Source: CAZMCH01 sp964564735 (GTDB lineage: Bacteria > Poribacteria > DTPJ01). Taken from it: a DNA stretch of 64,000 nt. A program made the translations under genes and the position numbers. Positions 16,595-25,844 of this stretch are shown here, piece after piece. A model generated the notes under the pieces. That model was not told where the DNA came from, made no database searches, and saw only the letters and a list, made by a program, of their open reading frames with translations. Each line of letters begins with the position of its first letter. Position 1 is the first letter of the stretch. The stretch spans positions 1 to 64,000 of the forward strand of contig CAZMCH010000006.1 of NCBI GenBank assembly GCA_964564735.1, in the 5' to 3' direction.

Positions 16595-17050
16595 ATGAGA
16601 CTTATGGATTTCCTTATCCCGGAGGCAATTGAACCAAGCTTAAAAAGCACTAATAAAACAGATGCAATAAAGGAATTAGTGGCTTTATTAAAAATCACAA
16701 AAGCAATATCAGATGAAGAATCTGTCGCAAGAGTAGTTTTGGAGAGAGAAGAACTTGGTTCCACTGGTATTGGTGAAGGTATCGCAGTTCCGCATGGTAA
16801 ATCAAGTGATGTAGATAAAGTAATAGCGGCATTTGGTAGATCAGAGAAGGGGATCAATTTTGAATCTGAAACAGATGATATTCCCGTAAAGCTAATATTT
16901 CTTTTGATTGCCCCAGCAGGGTCATCAGGACCTCATTTGCTTGCATTGGCTCGTATATCAAGATTACTCAGAAGTAAAGATTTTCGAGAAAAACTAATCA
17001 AAGCCAAGAGTAAATCGGATATTTTAAATATATTCAAATCAGAAGAATAA
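16595..17050 (+). CDS. ptsN: PTS IIA-Ntr / fructose-family EIIA protein
   Basis: 151 residues, one complete EIIA type-2 domain. The phosphorylated histidine is H67 in GEGIAVPHGKS; the C-terminal GPHLLALARISRLLRSKDFREKL is typical. No EIIB or EIIC is fused, so it is a regulatory IIA-Ntr-type protein rather than a transport component. It lies between hpf and hprK, suggesting that its phosphorylation is part of the cascade encoded downstream. AGAGGAAGG precedes the ATG. Confidence 0.93.
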   Translation: MRLMDFLIPEAIEPSLKSTNKTDAIKELVALLKITKAISDEESVARVVLEREELGSTGIGEGIAVPHGKSSDVDKVIAAFGRSEKGINFESETDDIPVKLIFLLIAPAGSSGPHLLALARISRLLRSKDFREKLIKAKSKSDILNIFKSEE

Positions 17051-17227
17051 AAAAGATTTTTGGCTTAGCTCAGAATGATAGTGATTTGTCACCTGAACAC
17101 AGTGAAGTGTCTTCTTGGATTAATGCCAGAAATATAAATTCCTATACAATAAAAAAAGAGAAAAATAGAGTTAAAGAACTCATAAAAAGACAATTAACGT
17201 TGATTTGTTCAAAAGAGGTATATTTAA

Positions 17228-18205
17228 ATGCCACAAAAGATACTAATAAGTCGTTTATTTTCACAACTGGAATATGACTTGCGATTGAAGTTGATTGCAG
17301 GTAAAGCAGGTCTTGATAAGAAAATAATATCCGTATCAGAAGTTAATCGCCCTGGATTATCATTGTGTGGCTATTATGAGGGATTCGCTAATGATCGAAT
17401 TCAAGTTATGGGTGCCGGCGAAATTGGTTATTTGGAGACACGAACACCAGAGGAAAGAAAAGCGATATGCCAAGAGATGTTATCTTATGATATTCCTTGT
17501 TTTGTAGTAACAAGGGGTCTTACGGTGCCGAGGGAATTGATTGATGAATGTGAACGAACATCAACTCCGCTGTTTTGCACAGATTTGGAAACGCCAGCCT
17601 TTGTTGGTAGGCTTGTTCCTAAGTTAGAAGACGAGTTTGGTCCTTCACAATTAATACCTGGGAATTTTGTAGAAGCATTTGGTATTGGTGTGTTGATTCT
17701 GGGTGAAAGTGGTATAGGGAAAAGCGAATGTGCGCTTGAACTTATAAGACGAGGTCATCGTCTTATTGCAGATGATGTAGTATATGTAAAGCGAGTAACA
17801 GGTCATAGAGTTCTTGGTAGCAACGTGTATCCTTTTGGTCATTATATGGAAGTTCGTGGTGTTGGCGTAATTGATGTATCTGCTTTATTTGGTATAACTT
17901 CCGTTCGTGCAAGAAAAACAATCGATCTGGTAGTTACATTGGAGCATTGGAAAAAAGATGGCGATTATGACAGACTTGGTCTTGAGGATAAAACCTATAA
18001 CATATTGGGTGAGGAATTGCCCCATGTGATAATACCTGTTCAACCCGGACGAAATATGTCAATAACTGTGGAAGTTGCGGCGATGAATTTAAGAGCCAAG
18101 AAGATGGGACGTCATTCAGCAAGGGAACTTAATGAATCTCTTAAGCGTCGTATGCAAGGTGAAACAGTCGAAAAAGAATTTGGTTACAGTGAATTAGACG
18201 ATTAA
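17228..18205 (+). CDS. hprK: HPr kinase/phosphorylase
   Basis: 325 residues. The N-terminal domain (about 1-130) is followed by the catalytic domain with P-loop GESGIGKS at residues 159-166, the signature MEVRGVGVIDVSALFG and the C-terminal MSITVEVAAMNLRAKKMG. The enzyme phosphorylates the regulatory serine of HPr with ATP or pyrophosphate and reverses this with phosphate. Its HPr substrate, with a conserved serine, is encoded 1.2 kb downstream. The rapZ gene that often follows hprK in proteobacteria is absent. Confidence 0.96.
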   Translation: MPQKILISRLFSQLEYDLRLKLIAGKAGLDKKIISVSEVNRPGLSLCGYYEGFANDRIQVMGAGEIGYLETRTPEERKAICQEMLSYDIPCFVVTRGLTVPRELIDECERTSTPLFCTDLETPAFVGRLVPKLEDEFGPSQLIPGNFVEAFGIGVLILGESGIGKSECALELIRRGHRLIADDVVYVKRVTGHRVLGSNVYPFGHYMEVRGVGVIDVSALFGITSVRARKTIDLVVTLEHWKKDGDYDRLGLEDKTYNILGEELPHVIIPVQPGRNMSITVEVAAMNLRAKKMGRHSARELNESLKRRMQGETVEKEFGYSELDD

Positions 18206-18224
18206 TAAACGAGGTGAATTAGAT

Positions 18225-18629
18225 TTGATAGGTGTCATTATTGTCGGTCATGGTAATATTGCATCGGAATTAATGTCAATATCTCAGACAATATTGGGCA
18301 GTCAGGAATATTTTAGAATGGCAAATGTGAAGACTGGTGAGGGCGAACATGCCATATATAGCAAGCTTAGTGAACTCCTAGACGAAATGAAAATTGAAGA
18401 TGTTATGATTCTTTCAGATATATTTGGAGGTAGCATATCCAATAGTTGTCTTTATTTTGCCAAACATAAGGGTCATATTGCAGTTGTAACAGGCGTTAAT
18501 CTTCCAATGGTGTTAAAGGTATTGAGCTATAGAAATAAGGTTAGCTTAGATGAGCTTGTTCATCTTGCATGTAAGGGTGGCAAAGATGGGATAATTGATG
18601 CTTGTGGTTTATTAAATGAAGAGAAATAG
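18225..18629 (+). CDS. PTS mannose-family EIIA domain protein
   Basis: 134 residues, a single EIIA-Man domain. MIGVIIVGHGNIASELM contains the phosphorylated histidine H9; VMILSDIFGGSISN is the family second motif. TTG start with GAGGTG upstream. Unlike transport EIIAB-Man it is a stand-alone domain. No IIC or IID is encoded in the window, so it probably acts as a regulatory phospho-acceptor together with the IIB protein downstream. Confidence 0.92.
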   Translation: MIGVIIVGHGNIASELMSISQTILGSQEYFRMANVKTGEGEHAIYSKLSELLDEMKIEDVMILSDIFGGSISNSCLYFAKHKGHIAVVTGVNLPMVLKVLSYRNKVSLDELVHLACKGGKDGIIDACGLLNEEK

Positions 18630-18683
18630 TCTATTATATAATACTTATGGTTGACCGAATAGGTTTTTTAGTTTATTTATTAT

Positions 18684-18784
18684 AAGAAAATCCCTCTAAA
18701 TCTCTAGAAGGCTTATTAGTGATATGCCCCTACGGCAAGGGAGACTTTAAGGATCATAGATACAAAGATTAATTCAGTTAAACA
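18684..18784 (+). repeat. Dispersed repeat, AAATCCCTCTAAATCTC copy 2
   Basis: Second copy of the element at 15749, sharing AAATCCCTCTAAATCTC at its start and a GGATCATAGATACAAAGATTAA-like end before TCAGTTAA. It fills most of the 236-base gap between the IIA and IIB genes, where nothing else is visible. Confidence 0.6.
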
Positions 18785-18865
18785 GTGATTAATCATTACG
18801 ATTTGCTCTTCATCAACATCTCCTGCCTTTTATGCAGATAATATCATAAATGGAGTATTTTTAAT

Positions 18866-19348
18866 ATGTCCATATCATTAGTCCGTATAGACGATAAGCT
18901 TATACATGCGCAGATAACATGGGGTTGGGTGCCACTAATTAGACCGACACACTTAATCGTTGTAAATGATGAAGCAGAAAAAGATCAGCTTAGAAAAGAA
19001 ATTCTTTTAATGGCAGGAGAACGAATATCAGACAGCACCGATGTAAAAATAATATCAAAAAAAGAAGCTATAAAGAATGATTTTCTTGCTGATGATAATC
19101 CAGCAAAGGTATTATTGGTAATAGCAAAACCTTCTGATGCGGTCTATATGATTAAGAATAAAATCAAGATAAAAAGGATAAGTGTCGGTTATATGTCAGA
19201 GAAGCCCGAAAAAAGAAAAATACTTGCAACAATATATGTTGATGAAGATGACATTACAGCGTTTAAGACATTAGTTGATATGGGCATCGAGTTAGAATAT
19301 CAGGCATCTCCACAAGATGAGCCAATATCTGCCGACACTTGGCTATAA
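18866..19348 (+). CDS. PTS mannose/sorbose-family EIIB protein
   Basis: 160 residues, a complete EIIB-Man domain. LVRIDDKLIHAQITWGW matches the RIDDRLIHGQV active-site motif with the phospho-histidine at H14. Stand-alone IIB with no IIC/IID genes in the cluster, so a substrate sugar is not evident. It lies between IIA-Man and HPr. A role as a phosphorylated signalling protein is inference. Confidence 0.92.
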   Translation: MSISLVRIDDKLIHAQITWGWVPLIRPTHLIVVNDEAEKDQLRKEILLMAGERISDSTDVKIISKKEAIKNDFLADDNPAKVLLVIAKPSDAVYMIKNKIKIKRISVGYMSEKPEKRKILATIYVDEDDITAFKTLVDMGIELEYQASPQDEPISADTWL

Positions 19349-19379
19349 TGTTTTATATAAAATAACATTTGGGAGTGCT

Positions 19380-19658
19380 ATGCCAACAAGAACAATGAAA
19401 ATAATAAATAAGCTTGGAATTCATATGAAACCAGCGGGTCTTTTTGTTCAAGAAGCCGGTAAATATAAATCAGATATTCTTGTATATAAAGATGATTTAG
19501 ACAATGAGAAGGTAAATGGCAAAAGTCTAATAGGTATTCTAATGCTTGCGGCAGGAAAAGATTCTACGATAACAATTGAGGCAGATGGAGAAGACGCAGA
19601 GCAAGCTCTCGATGGATTGGAGTCCCTTGTAATTCAAAGGAAATTCGATGAGGAGTAA
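19380..19658 (+). CDS. ptsH: HPr phosphocarrier protein with altered active-site loop
   Basis: 92 residues from the ATG at 19380 (GGGAG upstream). An earlier ATG lies inside the IIB gene. Numbering from this start places the catalytic histidine at H15, as in classical HPr. The loop reads GIHMKPAG instead of G-[LI]-H-A-R-P-A: Arg17, which stabilises phospho-His15, is Lys, and Ala16 is Met. The regulatory serine is kept in VNGKSLIG (S49, equivalent to Ser46), consistent with the hprK gene in the cluster. The fold (ILMLAAGKDSTITIEADGEDAEQAL) is complete. Confidence 0.93.
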   Translation: MPTRTMKIINKLGIHMKPAGLFVQEAGKYKSDILVYKDDLDNEKVNGKSLIGILMLAAGKDSTITIEADGEDAEQALDGLESLVIQRKFDEE

Positions 19659-19699
19659 CTTAAAGAACTTACAATGGAACATGAACGGAGGGTTACAAC

Positions 19700-21460
19700 T
19701 TGTTATTAGAAGGCATACCTGCATCATCTGGTATTCAGATAGGAATAGCTCTTTTATTCCTTCCAGAGGAATTGGATATTCAAGATTATGAAATAGATGA
19801 ATCTGATATTGAAAAGGAATTATCTAGGTTTGAGTCTGCACTTGCGCAGACAAAGAAAGAGCTGCAAGAGATTCATGAATTGATCGAGAGTGAGATGACA
19901 AGTGCCTATTCTGGAATTTTTGGTGCTCATCTAATTCTTTTGGAAGACCCCATGTTTTCGGGTGAAGTTCGTAAAAGGATAAAAAATTTCAATCAGAATG
20001 CAGCGTTTGCGGTGAAGCAAGTCACTATGAGTTTAATTGAGCGGTTTTCATCCATAGATGATGAGTATTTTAAGGGTAGAGATGCTGATATTAGGGATGT
20101 TGCACGACGATTGATTCATAATTTGCTAGGCAAAGAGAAAACTGACCTTTCGAACTTAAAAAAGGAAGTAATTGTAATTGCTCATGATTTATCACCTTCT
20201 GATACAGCATTGATGGATAGAGAAAAAGTCATAGGCTTTGCAACGGATGTAGGTAGTAGGACTTCTCATACTGCCATAATGGCGCGCGCTTTGGAAATAC
20301 CTGCGGTTGTAGGTCTTGGAAAAGTTTCTACGCAAGTAAAAACTGGCGATCTTATAATTGTAGATGCCAATAGAGGTAGAGTAATTATAAATCCCGATAG
20401 CGAAGTATATGAGGAATACTTAATAGAGCAAAGTAAGTTTCTGGAATTTGAGCATAGCTTACTTGCACTTAGAGACTTGCCAGCTGAGACTATTGATGGA
20501 GTCAGAATTGAGTTAGCATGTAATCTTGAAGTTCCAGAAGAAATTGCATCAATAGGTAAGTATGGTGCGCAAGGCATAGGCTTATATAGAACAGAATACA
20601 TATACATTAGAAAAAAAACGGAACTGCCATCAGAAGATGAGCAATATGAGTCTTATAGAGAGGCAGTAGAAAAGGTCGCCCCTTATGAAGTAATCATTAG
20701 AACATTGGATCTTGGTGGAGATAAGTTCGCCTCATATTTGGGACTTCCTGAGGATGTTAGTTCCATGATGGGTCTTAGAGCTATAAGGCTTTGCTTGCAA
20801 TATCCAATTCTATTTATTCCACAATTACGTGCAATTCTAAGAGCAAGCGCACATGGCAAAGTTAGGATAATGTTTCCTATGATTTCGCGAGTGGAGGAAC
20901 TTCGCCAAGCCAAACTACTATTGAATCAAGCAAAAGAAGAACTTGCACATGAGGGGATTCCATTTGATCCTAATATCCAAGTTGGAACAATGATAGAAGT
21001 TCCGTCAGCGGCTTTAACTGCTGATATTTTGGCTAAGGAATCGGATTTTTTCAGCATTGGCACTAATGATCTTATTCAATATACACTTGCAGTTCATAGG
21101 GTAAATGAGGGAATCGCACATTTATATGAGCCATTAAATCCAGCGATATTACGTCTAATAAGACAAGTTATAGAAGTTGCCCATAGCGCAGGTATTTGGG
21201 TTGGTATGTGCGGAGAAATGGCAAGTGACCCTCTTGTTGTGCCGATTTTATTGGGTATGGGTATAGATGAACTAAGCATGAGTCCAATAGCAGTTGCAGA
21301 AGTAAAGAAGATAATACGTTCCCTCACAATTGAAGAGGCAAAAAAAATAATGAATAATGCTCTTTCATTCTCAACTGCTCATGAAGTAGAAAGCTATGTT
21401 TATGGCGAAGCAATGGAGAGGTTTCCTGACGTTCTTATGTGGATTGACCATCGTTCTTAA
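19700..21460 (+). CDS. ptsI: PTS enzyme I (phosphoenolpyruvate-protein phosphotransferase)
   Basis: 586 residues, full length. N-terminal HPr-binding helices, the phospho-histidine H190 in DVGSRTSHTAIMARALEIPAVVG, and the PEP-binding barrel with GIGLYRTEYIY, RTLDLGGDK, IMFPMIS, GTMIEVPSAAL, DFFSIGTNDLIQYTLA and the catalytic cysteine in GMCGEMA. No N-terminal GAF domain, so it is not PtsP. The TTG start at 19700 follows GGAGGG. It feeds phosphate from PEP to the HPr encoded just upstream. Confidence 0.96.
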   Translation: MLLEGIPASSGIQIGIALLFLPEELDIQDYEIDESDIEKELSRFESALAQTKKELQEIHELIESEMTSAYSGIFGAHLILLEDPMFSGEVRKRIKNFNQNAAFAVKQVTMSLIERFSSIDDEYFKGRDADIRDVARRLIHNLLGKEKTDLSNLKKEVIVIAHDLSPSDTALMDREKVIGFATDVGSRTSHTAIMARALEIPAVVGLGKVSTQVKTGDLIIVDANRGRVIINPDSEVYEEYLIEQSKFLEFEHSLLALRDLPAETIDGVRIELACNLEVPEEIASIGKYGAQGIGLYRTEYIYIRKKTELPSEDEQYESYREAVEKVAPYEVIIRTLDLGGDKFASYLGLPEDVSSMMGLRAIRLCLQYPILFIPQLRAILRASAHGKVRIMFPMISRVEELRQAKLLLNQAKEELAHEGIPFDPNIQVGTMIEVPSAALTADILAKESDFFSIGTNDLIQYTLAVHRVNEGIAHLYEPLNPAILRLIRQVIEVAHSAGIWVGMCGEMASDPLVVPILLGMGIDELSMSPIAVAEVKKIIRSLTIEEAKKIMNNALSFSTAHEVESYVYGEAMERFPDVLMWIDHRS

Positions 21461-21535
21461 TACAAATATTAAGATGATATAGGCTATAAGGTCTTCTTTT
21501 TAGATAATTAATTCGGTCAAATAATAGGTGAGGAT

Positions 21536-22606
21536 ATGTATAATATTGATAGTACAGATGATATTATGGTTATTGATAAATCAAATATGTTAGCTATATT
21601 AAGGGATTTCTCGGTTCAGTATAAAGAGGCGGTTGAAGAGGTAAAGCTATTTGATATATCAGAAATCAGAAAACCAATAAGAAATATTGTGGTCGCAGGT
21701 ATGGGTGGTTCTGCTATTGGTGGGGATTTGCTTAGATCGGTATTCGCTGATGAATGTCCTATTCCAATAATTATAAATAGAGATTATGATATACCTAATT
21801 TTGTAAATGAAGAAACTTTGTTTATGGCAGTAAGTTATTCTGGAAATACAGAGGAAACAATCTCAGGGCTCAGACATGCGGTAAAAAGAAAAGCAAATAT
21901 AATTACGGTATCAAATGGTGGAGAGATTCAGAAGATATCCAACGAATTAGGATTAAAGCATTACAAGATTAATAAAAGTGGATTACAGCCTAGATGTGCA
22001 TTTGGCTATATGTTTACGCCCTTGGTATTCTTTTTGTCAAAATTGGGATTAATCCAAGATCAAACTCATAATTTTGATGAGGTTATAGAGATAATATCAG
22101 AAGCATCTCTTGAGCTATCACCTGAAAAGCCATTAAATGATAATTTGGCAAAACAACTTGCCTATGCGCTTTATGGTAACTTAGCAATTATATATGCTCC
22201 GCAAAAATATTTTGACGTAGTTGCAATGAGATGGAAGGGACAGATAAACGAAAATAGCAAAGCAATGGCTTTTTATAACGTTATTCCAGAGATGAACCAT
22301 AATGAAATTGTTGGTTGGGGTATCCCTTTGGATATAGCAGGCAAGCGCAAGATTATTATATTGACAAATGACGGTGAGTCGGAACGAATTGACACTCGGA
22401 TCAATGTAACTAGCATTCTTGTTGCAAACACAGACGGTCAAGTTATTAAGGTCAATGCAAAGGGCAGGTCACCTTTGGCAAAAGTATTATATTTGATATA
22501 CATTGGTGATTTTATGAGTTATTATCTAGCTATATTATATGGAATTAACCCAACGCCTGTTGAACGCATTGGACTTCTTAAGTCTATATTGGAAAAGAAG
22601 GCTTAG
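21536..22606 (+). CDS. Bifunctional phosphoglucose/phosphomannose isomerase
   Basis: 356 residues with two SIS domains. GMGGSAIGGDLLRSV and VSYSGNTEETISGL are the sugar-phosphate-binding motifs; MNHNEIVGW carries the catalytic Glu-His segment, and ALYGNLAIIYAP starts the second SIS half. This archaeal-type enzyme family interconverts glucose-6-P, fructose-6-P and mannose-6-P, feeding glycolysis and nucleotide-sugar synthesis. It starts 75 bases after ptsI and is followed by the UDG gene after 6 bases. Confidence 0.92.
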   Translation: MYNIDSTDDIMVIDKSNMLAILRDFSVQYKEAVEEVKLFDISEIRKPIRNIVVAGMGGSAIGGDLLRSVFADECPIPIIINRDYDIPNFVNEETLFMAVSYSGNTEETISGLRHAVKRKANIITVSNGGEIQKISNELGLKHYKINKSGLQPRCAFGYMFTPLVFFLSKLGLIQDQTHNFDEVIEIISEASLELSPEKPLNDNLAKQLAYALYGNLAIIYAPQKYFDVVAMRWKGQINENSKAMAFYNVIPEMNHNEIVGWGIPLDIAGKRKIIILTNDGESERIDTRINVTSILVANTDGQVIKVNAKGRSPLAKVLYLIYIGDFMSYYLAILYGINPTPVERIGLLKSILEKKA

Positions 22607-22612
22607 CTAATA

Positions 22613-23329
22613 ATGTCAGAAAAAGTATTACAAAATGACTTTTTAAGTGTGATTGAAGCAATTAAATCTTATGCAGAAGATCAAGTTGATTTTGGATTTG
22701 TTGACACAACAGAAAAACATGAAAATAATATCTCAACAAGATCATGCGATAGTCTTTTATCTATAGGCAGAAATACGAAATATGAGACAATGAAGGAAAT
22801 ATCGGATGCGGTTCACAAATGTCGTTCTTGTTCTCTTTGTGAAACGCGCATAAATGTAGTATTTGGTTCAGGAAATGAAAAAGCCAAACTTGTATTTGTG
22901 GGCGAGGCTCCCGGGGCAGATGAGGATCAGCAGGGGTTACCATTTGTTGGTAAGGCAGGACAGAAGCTAACACAAATAATAAATGCCATTGGTTTGTCGA
23001 GAGATGAAGTATATATTGCAAATGTATTGAAATGCCGTCCACCCAACAACCGTAATCCATTACCACATGAAATAGAGGCATGTGAACCATACTTGATATC
23101 TCAGCTTGAGATAATAAAGCCAAAGGTGATATGCGCGCTTGGGACATTTGCAGCGCAAACACTGTTAAGATCAGATTTGCCTATATCAAAGCTTCGAGGA
23201 CGTTTCCATACCTATCATGGTATAAAACTAATGCCAACTTACCATCCTGCTTTTCTTTTAAGAAATCCAAAATTTAAGAAAGATGTCTGGGAAGATGTTC
23301 AGAAAGTCAGGGCTGAATATGATAAATAG
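22613..23329 (+). CDS. Uracil-DNA glycosylase, family 4 (Fe-S)
   Basis: 238 residues. Active-site motif GEAPGADEDQQGLPFVGKAGQ, the second motif LMPTYHPAFLLRNP, and four cysteines for an iron-sulfur cluster: CRSCSLC supplies two, VLKC and EAC the others with the usual spacing. It removes uracil from DNA. The first 60 residues are a non-conserved extension. The 3' end overlaps the possible starts of the following kinase gene. Confidence 0.94.
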   Translation: MSEKVLQNDFLSVIEAIKSYAEDQVDFGFVDTTEKHENNISTRSCDSLLSIGRNTKYETMKEISDAVHKCRSCSLCETRINVVFGSGNEKAKLVFVGEAPGADEDQQGLPFVGKAGQKLTQIINAIGLSRDEVYIANVLKCRPPNNRNPLPHEIEACEPYLISQLEIIKPKVICALGTFAAQTLLRSDLPISKLRGRFHTYHGIKLMPTYHPAFLLRNPKFKKDVWEDVQKVRAEYDK

Positions 23330-24182
23330 CTTAAATAATCAAAGATTACAATTTCTATCTATTGGTCATTTTACACATGATATTGTGGGTGACGATCTAA
23401 TATTAGGAGGCGCATCAGCATATTCTAGTGCAACAGCAAGGAAAATGGGTCTTAATACAGGTGTTGTTACATCGGTTGGCAAGGATTTTATTCATTATAA
23501 TAAACTTAATGGAATATCTCTTTATATCAAGAATAATGCACATGAGAATAGCAAAACCACGACATTTCAGAATATATATGAAAACGGGGTCAGAAGACAA
23601 ATAATTAGAAGTGTTGCAGAGATGATAGGAGCAAGAGATATACCAGATGATTGCTGTGATGCAGAAATAGTTTATATATGTCCTGTTGCAAACGAAGTGG
23701 GATTGGATGTTATTAAGAGATTTCCAAATTCAATAATTGGTGCTTCGCCACAGGGATGGATGCGAAGATGGAGATCAGATGGGGGTGTATATGCAGAAAA
23801 ATGGCAGAATGCGTCAAAAATAATTCCTGATATTGACGTGTTAGTCATGAGTGAAGAAGATATAGCGCCGTTCCCAAATGTAATTGATGAATATGTAGAA
23901 TTGTCAAAAATAACGATATTGACAAGAGGTGAAAGAGGCTCAACTCTTTTTTTCGAAAACAAGGTGATAGATTTCCCTGCCTTTAAGGTAAAGGTAATAG
24001 ACCCTACTGGTGCTGGTGATGTTTTTGCAACTGCATTTTTGATAAAATACAAAGAAACAATAGATCCCTATGAGGCATCGGTATTTGCAAATTGCGTTGC
24101 ATCCTTTGTCGTTGAAAAAAAAGGCACTGAAGGTATTCCCAATATTGAAGATATAAAAGAAAGACTTGCTAGTAGATTCTAA
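23319..24182 (+). CDS. PfkB-family carbohydrate kinase
   Basis: 287 residues from the ATG at 23319; an in-frame ATG at 23283 would add 12 residues that overlap the UDG gene further. Early motif LGGASAYSSATARKMGL and the PfkB signature VIDPTGAGDVFATAFLIKY with the catalytic Asp. FLSIGHFTHDIV at the start is typical. The substrate cannot be predicted; candidates include ribose, fructose or adenosine-type sugars. Probably the last gene of the 21.5-24.2 kb transcript. Confidence 0.87.
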   Translation: MINSLNNQRLQFLSIGHFTHDIVGDDLILGGASAYSSATARKMGLNTGVVTSVGKDFIHYNKLNGISLYIKNNAHENSKTTTFQNIYENGVRRQIIRSVAEMIGARDIPDDCCDAEIVYICPVANEVGLDVIKRFPNSIIGASPQGWMRRWRSDGGVYAEKWQNASKIIPDIDVLVMSEEDIAPFPNVIDEYVELSKITILTRGERGSTLFFENKVIDFPAFKVKVIDPTGAGDVFATAFLIKYKETIDPYEASVFANCVASFVVEKKGTEGIPNIEDIKERLASRF

Positions 24183-24415
24183 TCATTGATTCCTACCATC
24201 AAATGACATAATATATAATTAGGATTAAATATTTAGAAAACATTGTTCATATAGAAAACAGCGTTTAATATTAAACTTACCAATATTATTATATATTAGT
24301 ATTGTAATCAAAAGTAAAGAAGAAACGTTAATCGAATTTGAAGATAGAGAAAACATTGGCTAAGTGTATTTAAATGAAGCAGATAGAAAGACAAATAATA
24401 TGATAGGAGGAATAT

Positions 24416-25771
24416 ATGTTATACGAGAAGAAAAACAGAAGGAGTCTCGATTCATTTATAATATCAGCAATATTACATATAATTTTTGTATTGATATTAG
24501 CTTCATATATAACAGTAACAAGCCATGCGCCAGAATCTGCAATAGATGTCGCATGGATAGAGATGGAAGATCAGAATATAATAATTCCACGCCCACTTGT
24601 CGATGAATCATATCTAAGAAGAACCGTTCCAAAGGTCGTTTCGGATATAACAACATCGGCAAGTGAAGGGATAAGGTCGGCAACAATAGCAGAAGTCATA
24701 GCACCTGCTCGAAACCCTGTAGTGAAGAGCATTGAGTTAAATACAAAAGGCATACAAGATATGGGTGTAATCCCAGAAGTATCAACCACTGCCAAATTTA
24801 CACCCGGGAGCGGGATACCAATGTCGGCGCCTGTTAATACTGGTGATGGAATACAGGTGGGAAAGGGATTGGTAACAGGAAAGACTAGAGCAGGTGGAGG
24901 TGGAGGCGGAAAAGGAGGATTATCAATACTTAGTCAAGGGTCTGCACCTCAGGTGAATCTTCTTCCAGAGAACATTCAATCACCGACAAAACTTACAGAT
25001 GACAAACTTGGTGGAATGCTTATAGGTAAAGGAAATAATATTTCAGGACATATACGTCTTGTTCGTGTAAAGCATGGATTATCAGACTGGTGGCAGGATC
25101 CAAGTGCATTAACAGGCTTGGTTGATTGGCTTAATAAAAATACTCGCATACATGCAGACATGAAGGTTGCGGGTGGAGTGTTAGCTCTTGATGATCCGCG
25201 TTTATTTGAGTCACCTTTATTGATCATGACGGGACATGATAGATCAGTAACAATTGAGAATAATTTGACACAGCCAGAGAGAAGGGGCGGGAAACTAGAT
25301 ACGGCATTGTCGGATGCTGAGAAAGTAGGGCTAAGAAAGTATTTGATAGAAAAGGGCGGAATGTTATTCTTCGATGATTGTGGTTTTAAGGGATTATTTG
25401 CAGATGAGGTAAAAGCAATACTAAAAGAAATTCTGCCCGAATATCCACTAGAGAATATAGCTCGAACTGATGAGATTTTTAATTGCTATTATAATTTATC
25501 CGGTGCGCCTCGTGGTAGTGAGATGTTCTGGGGTTCTGAGAATGAAGGGAAAGGTGCTGTATTCCCATATTTGCAGGGAATACGGATTGGAACAAGATTG
25601 GCGGTAATAGTCAGCAGAAAAGATTATTTATGTGCAATCGAAACTGTTGAGATACCGAGTCACACACAATTACGCTATAGATACTCGCCTGAGGTATATA
25701 AATTCATGTCAAACTTGGTGGTATATGCCATGAAATATGGGGGCATAGCAGATCGTTCAGATTATAATTAG
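24416..25771 (+). CDS. DUF4159-domain protein with TonB-like membrane anchor
   Basis: 451 residues. One transmembrane helix near the N-terminus (DSFIISAILHIIFVLILASYI) resembles the TonB/ExbD-partner anchor. Then comes a low-complexity periplasmic linker (about residues 50-200, with GGGGGGKGG) and a C-terminal domain matching DUF4159 (ALDDPRLFESPLLIMTGHD, LRKYLIEKGGMLFFDDCG, then a late YSPEVYKFMSNLVVYAM). DUF4159 proteins are common in poorly studied diderm phyla and their function is unknown. GGAGG lies six bases before the ATG. It appears monocistronic and ends at a strong terminator. Confidence 0.85.
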   Translation: MLYEKKNRRSLDSFIISAILHIIFVLILASYITVTSHAPESAIDVAWIEMEDQNIIIPRPLVDESYLRRTVPKVVSDITTSASEGIRSATIAEVIAPARNPVVKSIELNTKGIQDMGVIPEVSTTAKFTPGSGIPMSAPVNTGDGIQVGKGLVTGKTRAGGGGGGKGGLSILSQGSAPQVNLLPENIQSPTKLTDDKLGGMLIGKGNNISGHIRLVRVKHGLSDWWQDPSALTGLVDWLNKNTRIHADMKVAGGVLALDDPRLFESPLLIMTGHDRSVTIENNLTQPERRGGKLDTALSDAEKVGLRKYLIEKGGMLFFDDCGFKGLFADEVKAILKEILPEYPLENIARTDEIFNCYYNLSGAPRGSEMFWGSENEGKGAVFPYLQGIRIGTRLAVIVSRKDYLCAIETVEIPSHTQLRYRYSPEVYKFMSNLVVYAMKYGGIADRSDYN

Positions 25772-25784
25772 TGCTTATTAATTC

Positions 25785-25823
25785 AAATAGCTGTGGTGTT
25801 ATAGAACCCACAGCTATTTTTTT
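25785..25823 (+). terminator. Rho-independent terminator after the DUF4159 gene
   Basis: AAATAGCTGTGG (25785-25796) pairs perfectly with CCACAGCTATTT (25808-25819) around an 11-base loop, followed by a T run to 25823. Confidence 0.9.
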
Positions 25824-25844
25824 ATCAAGAGGGAGATGAATGAA

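Noticed and set aside
17086..17277. 63-codon frame before hprK
   Set aside because: It overlaps the hprK start in another frame, has no ribosome binding site, and includes sequence resembling a dispersed repeat.
24364..24606. 80-codon frame overlapping the DUF4159 start
   Set aside because: The DUF4159 gene has the better ribosome binding site and family similarity; this frame is its shadow.
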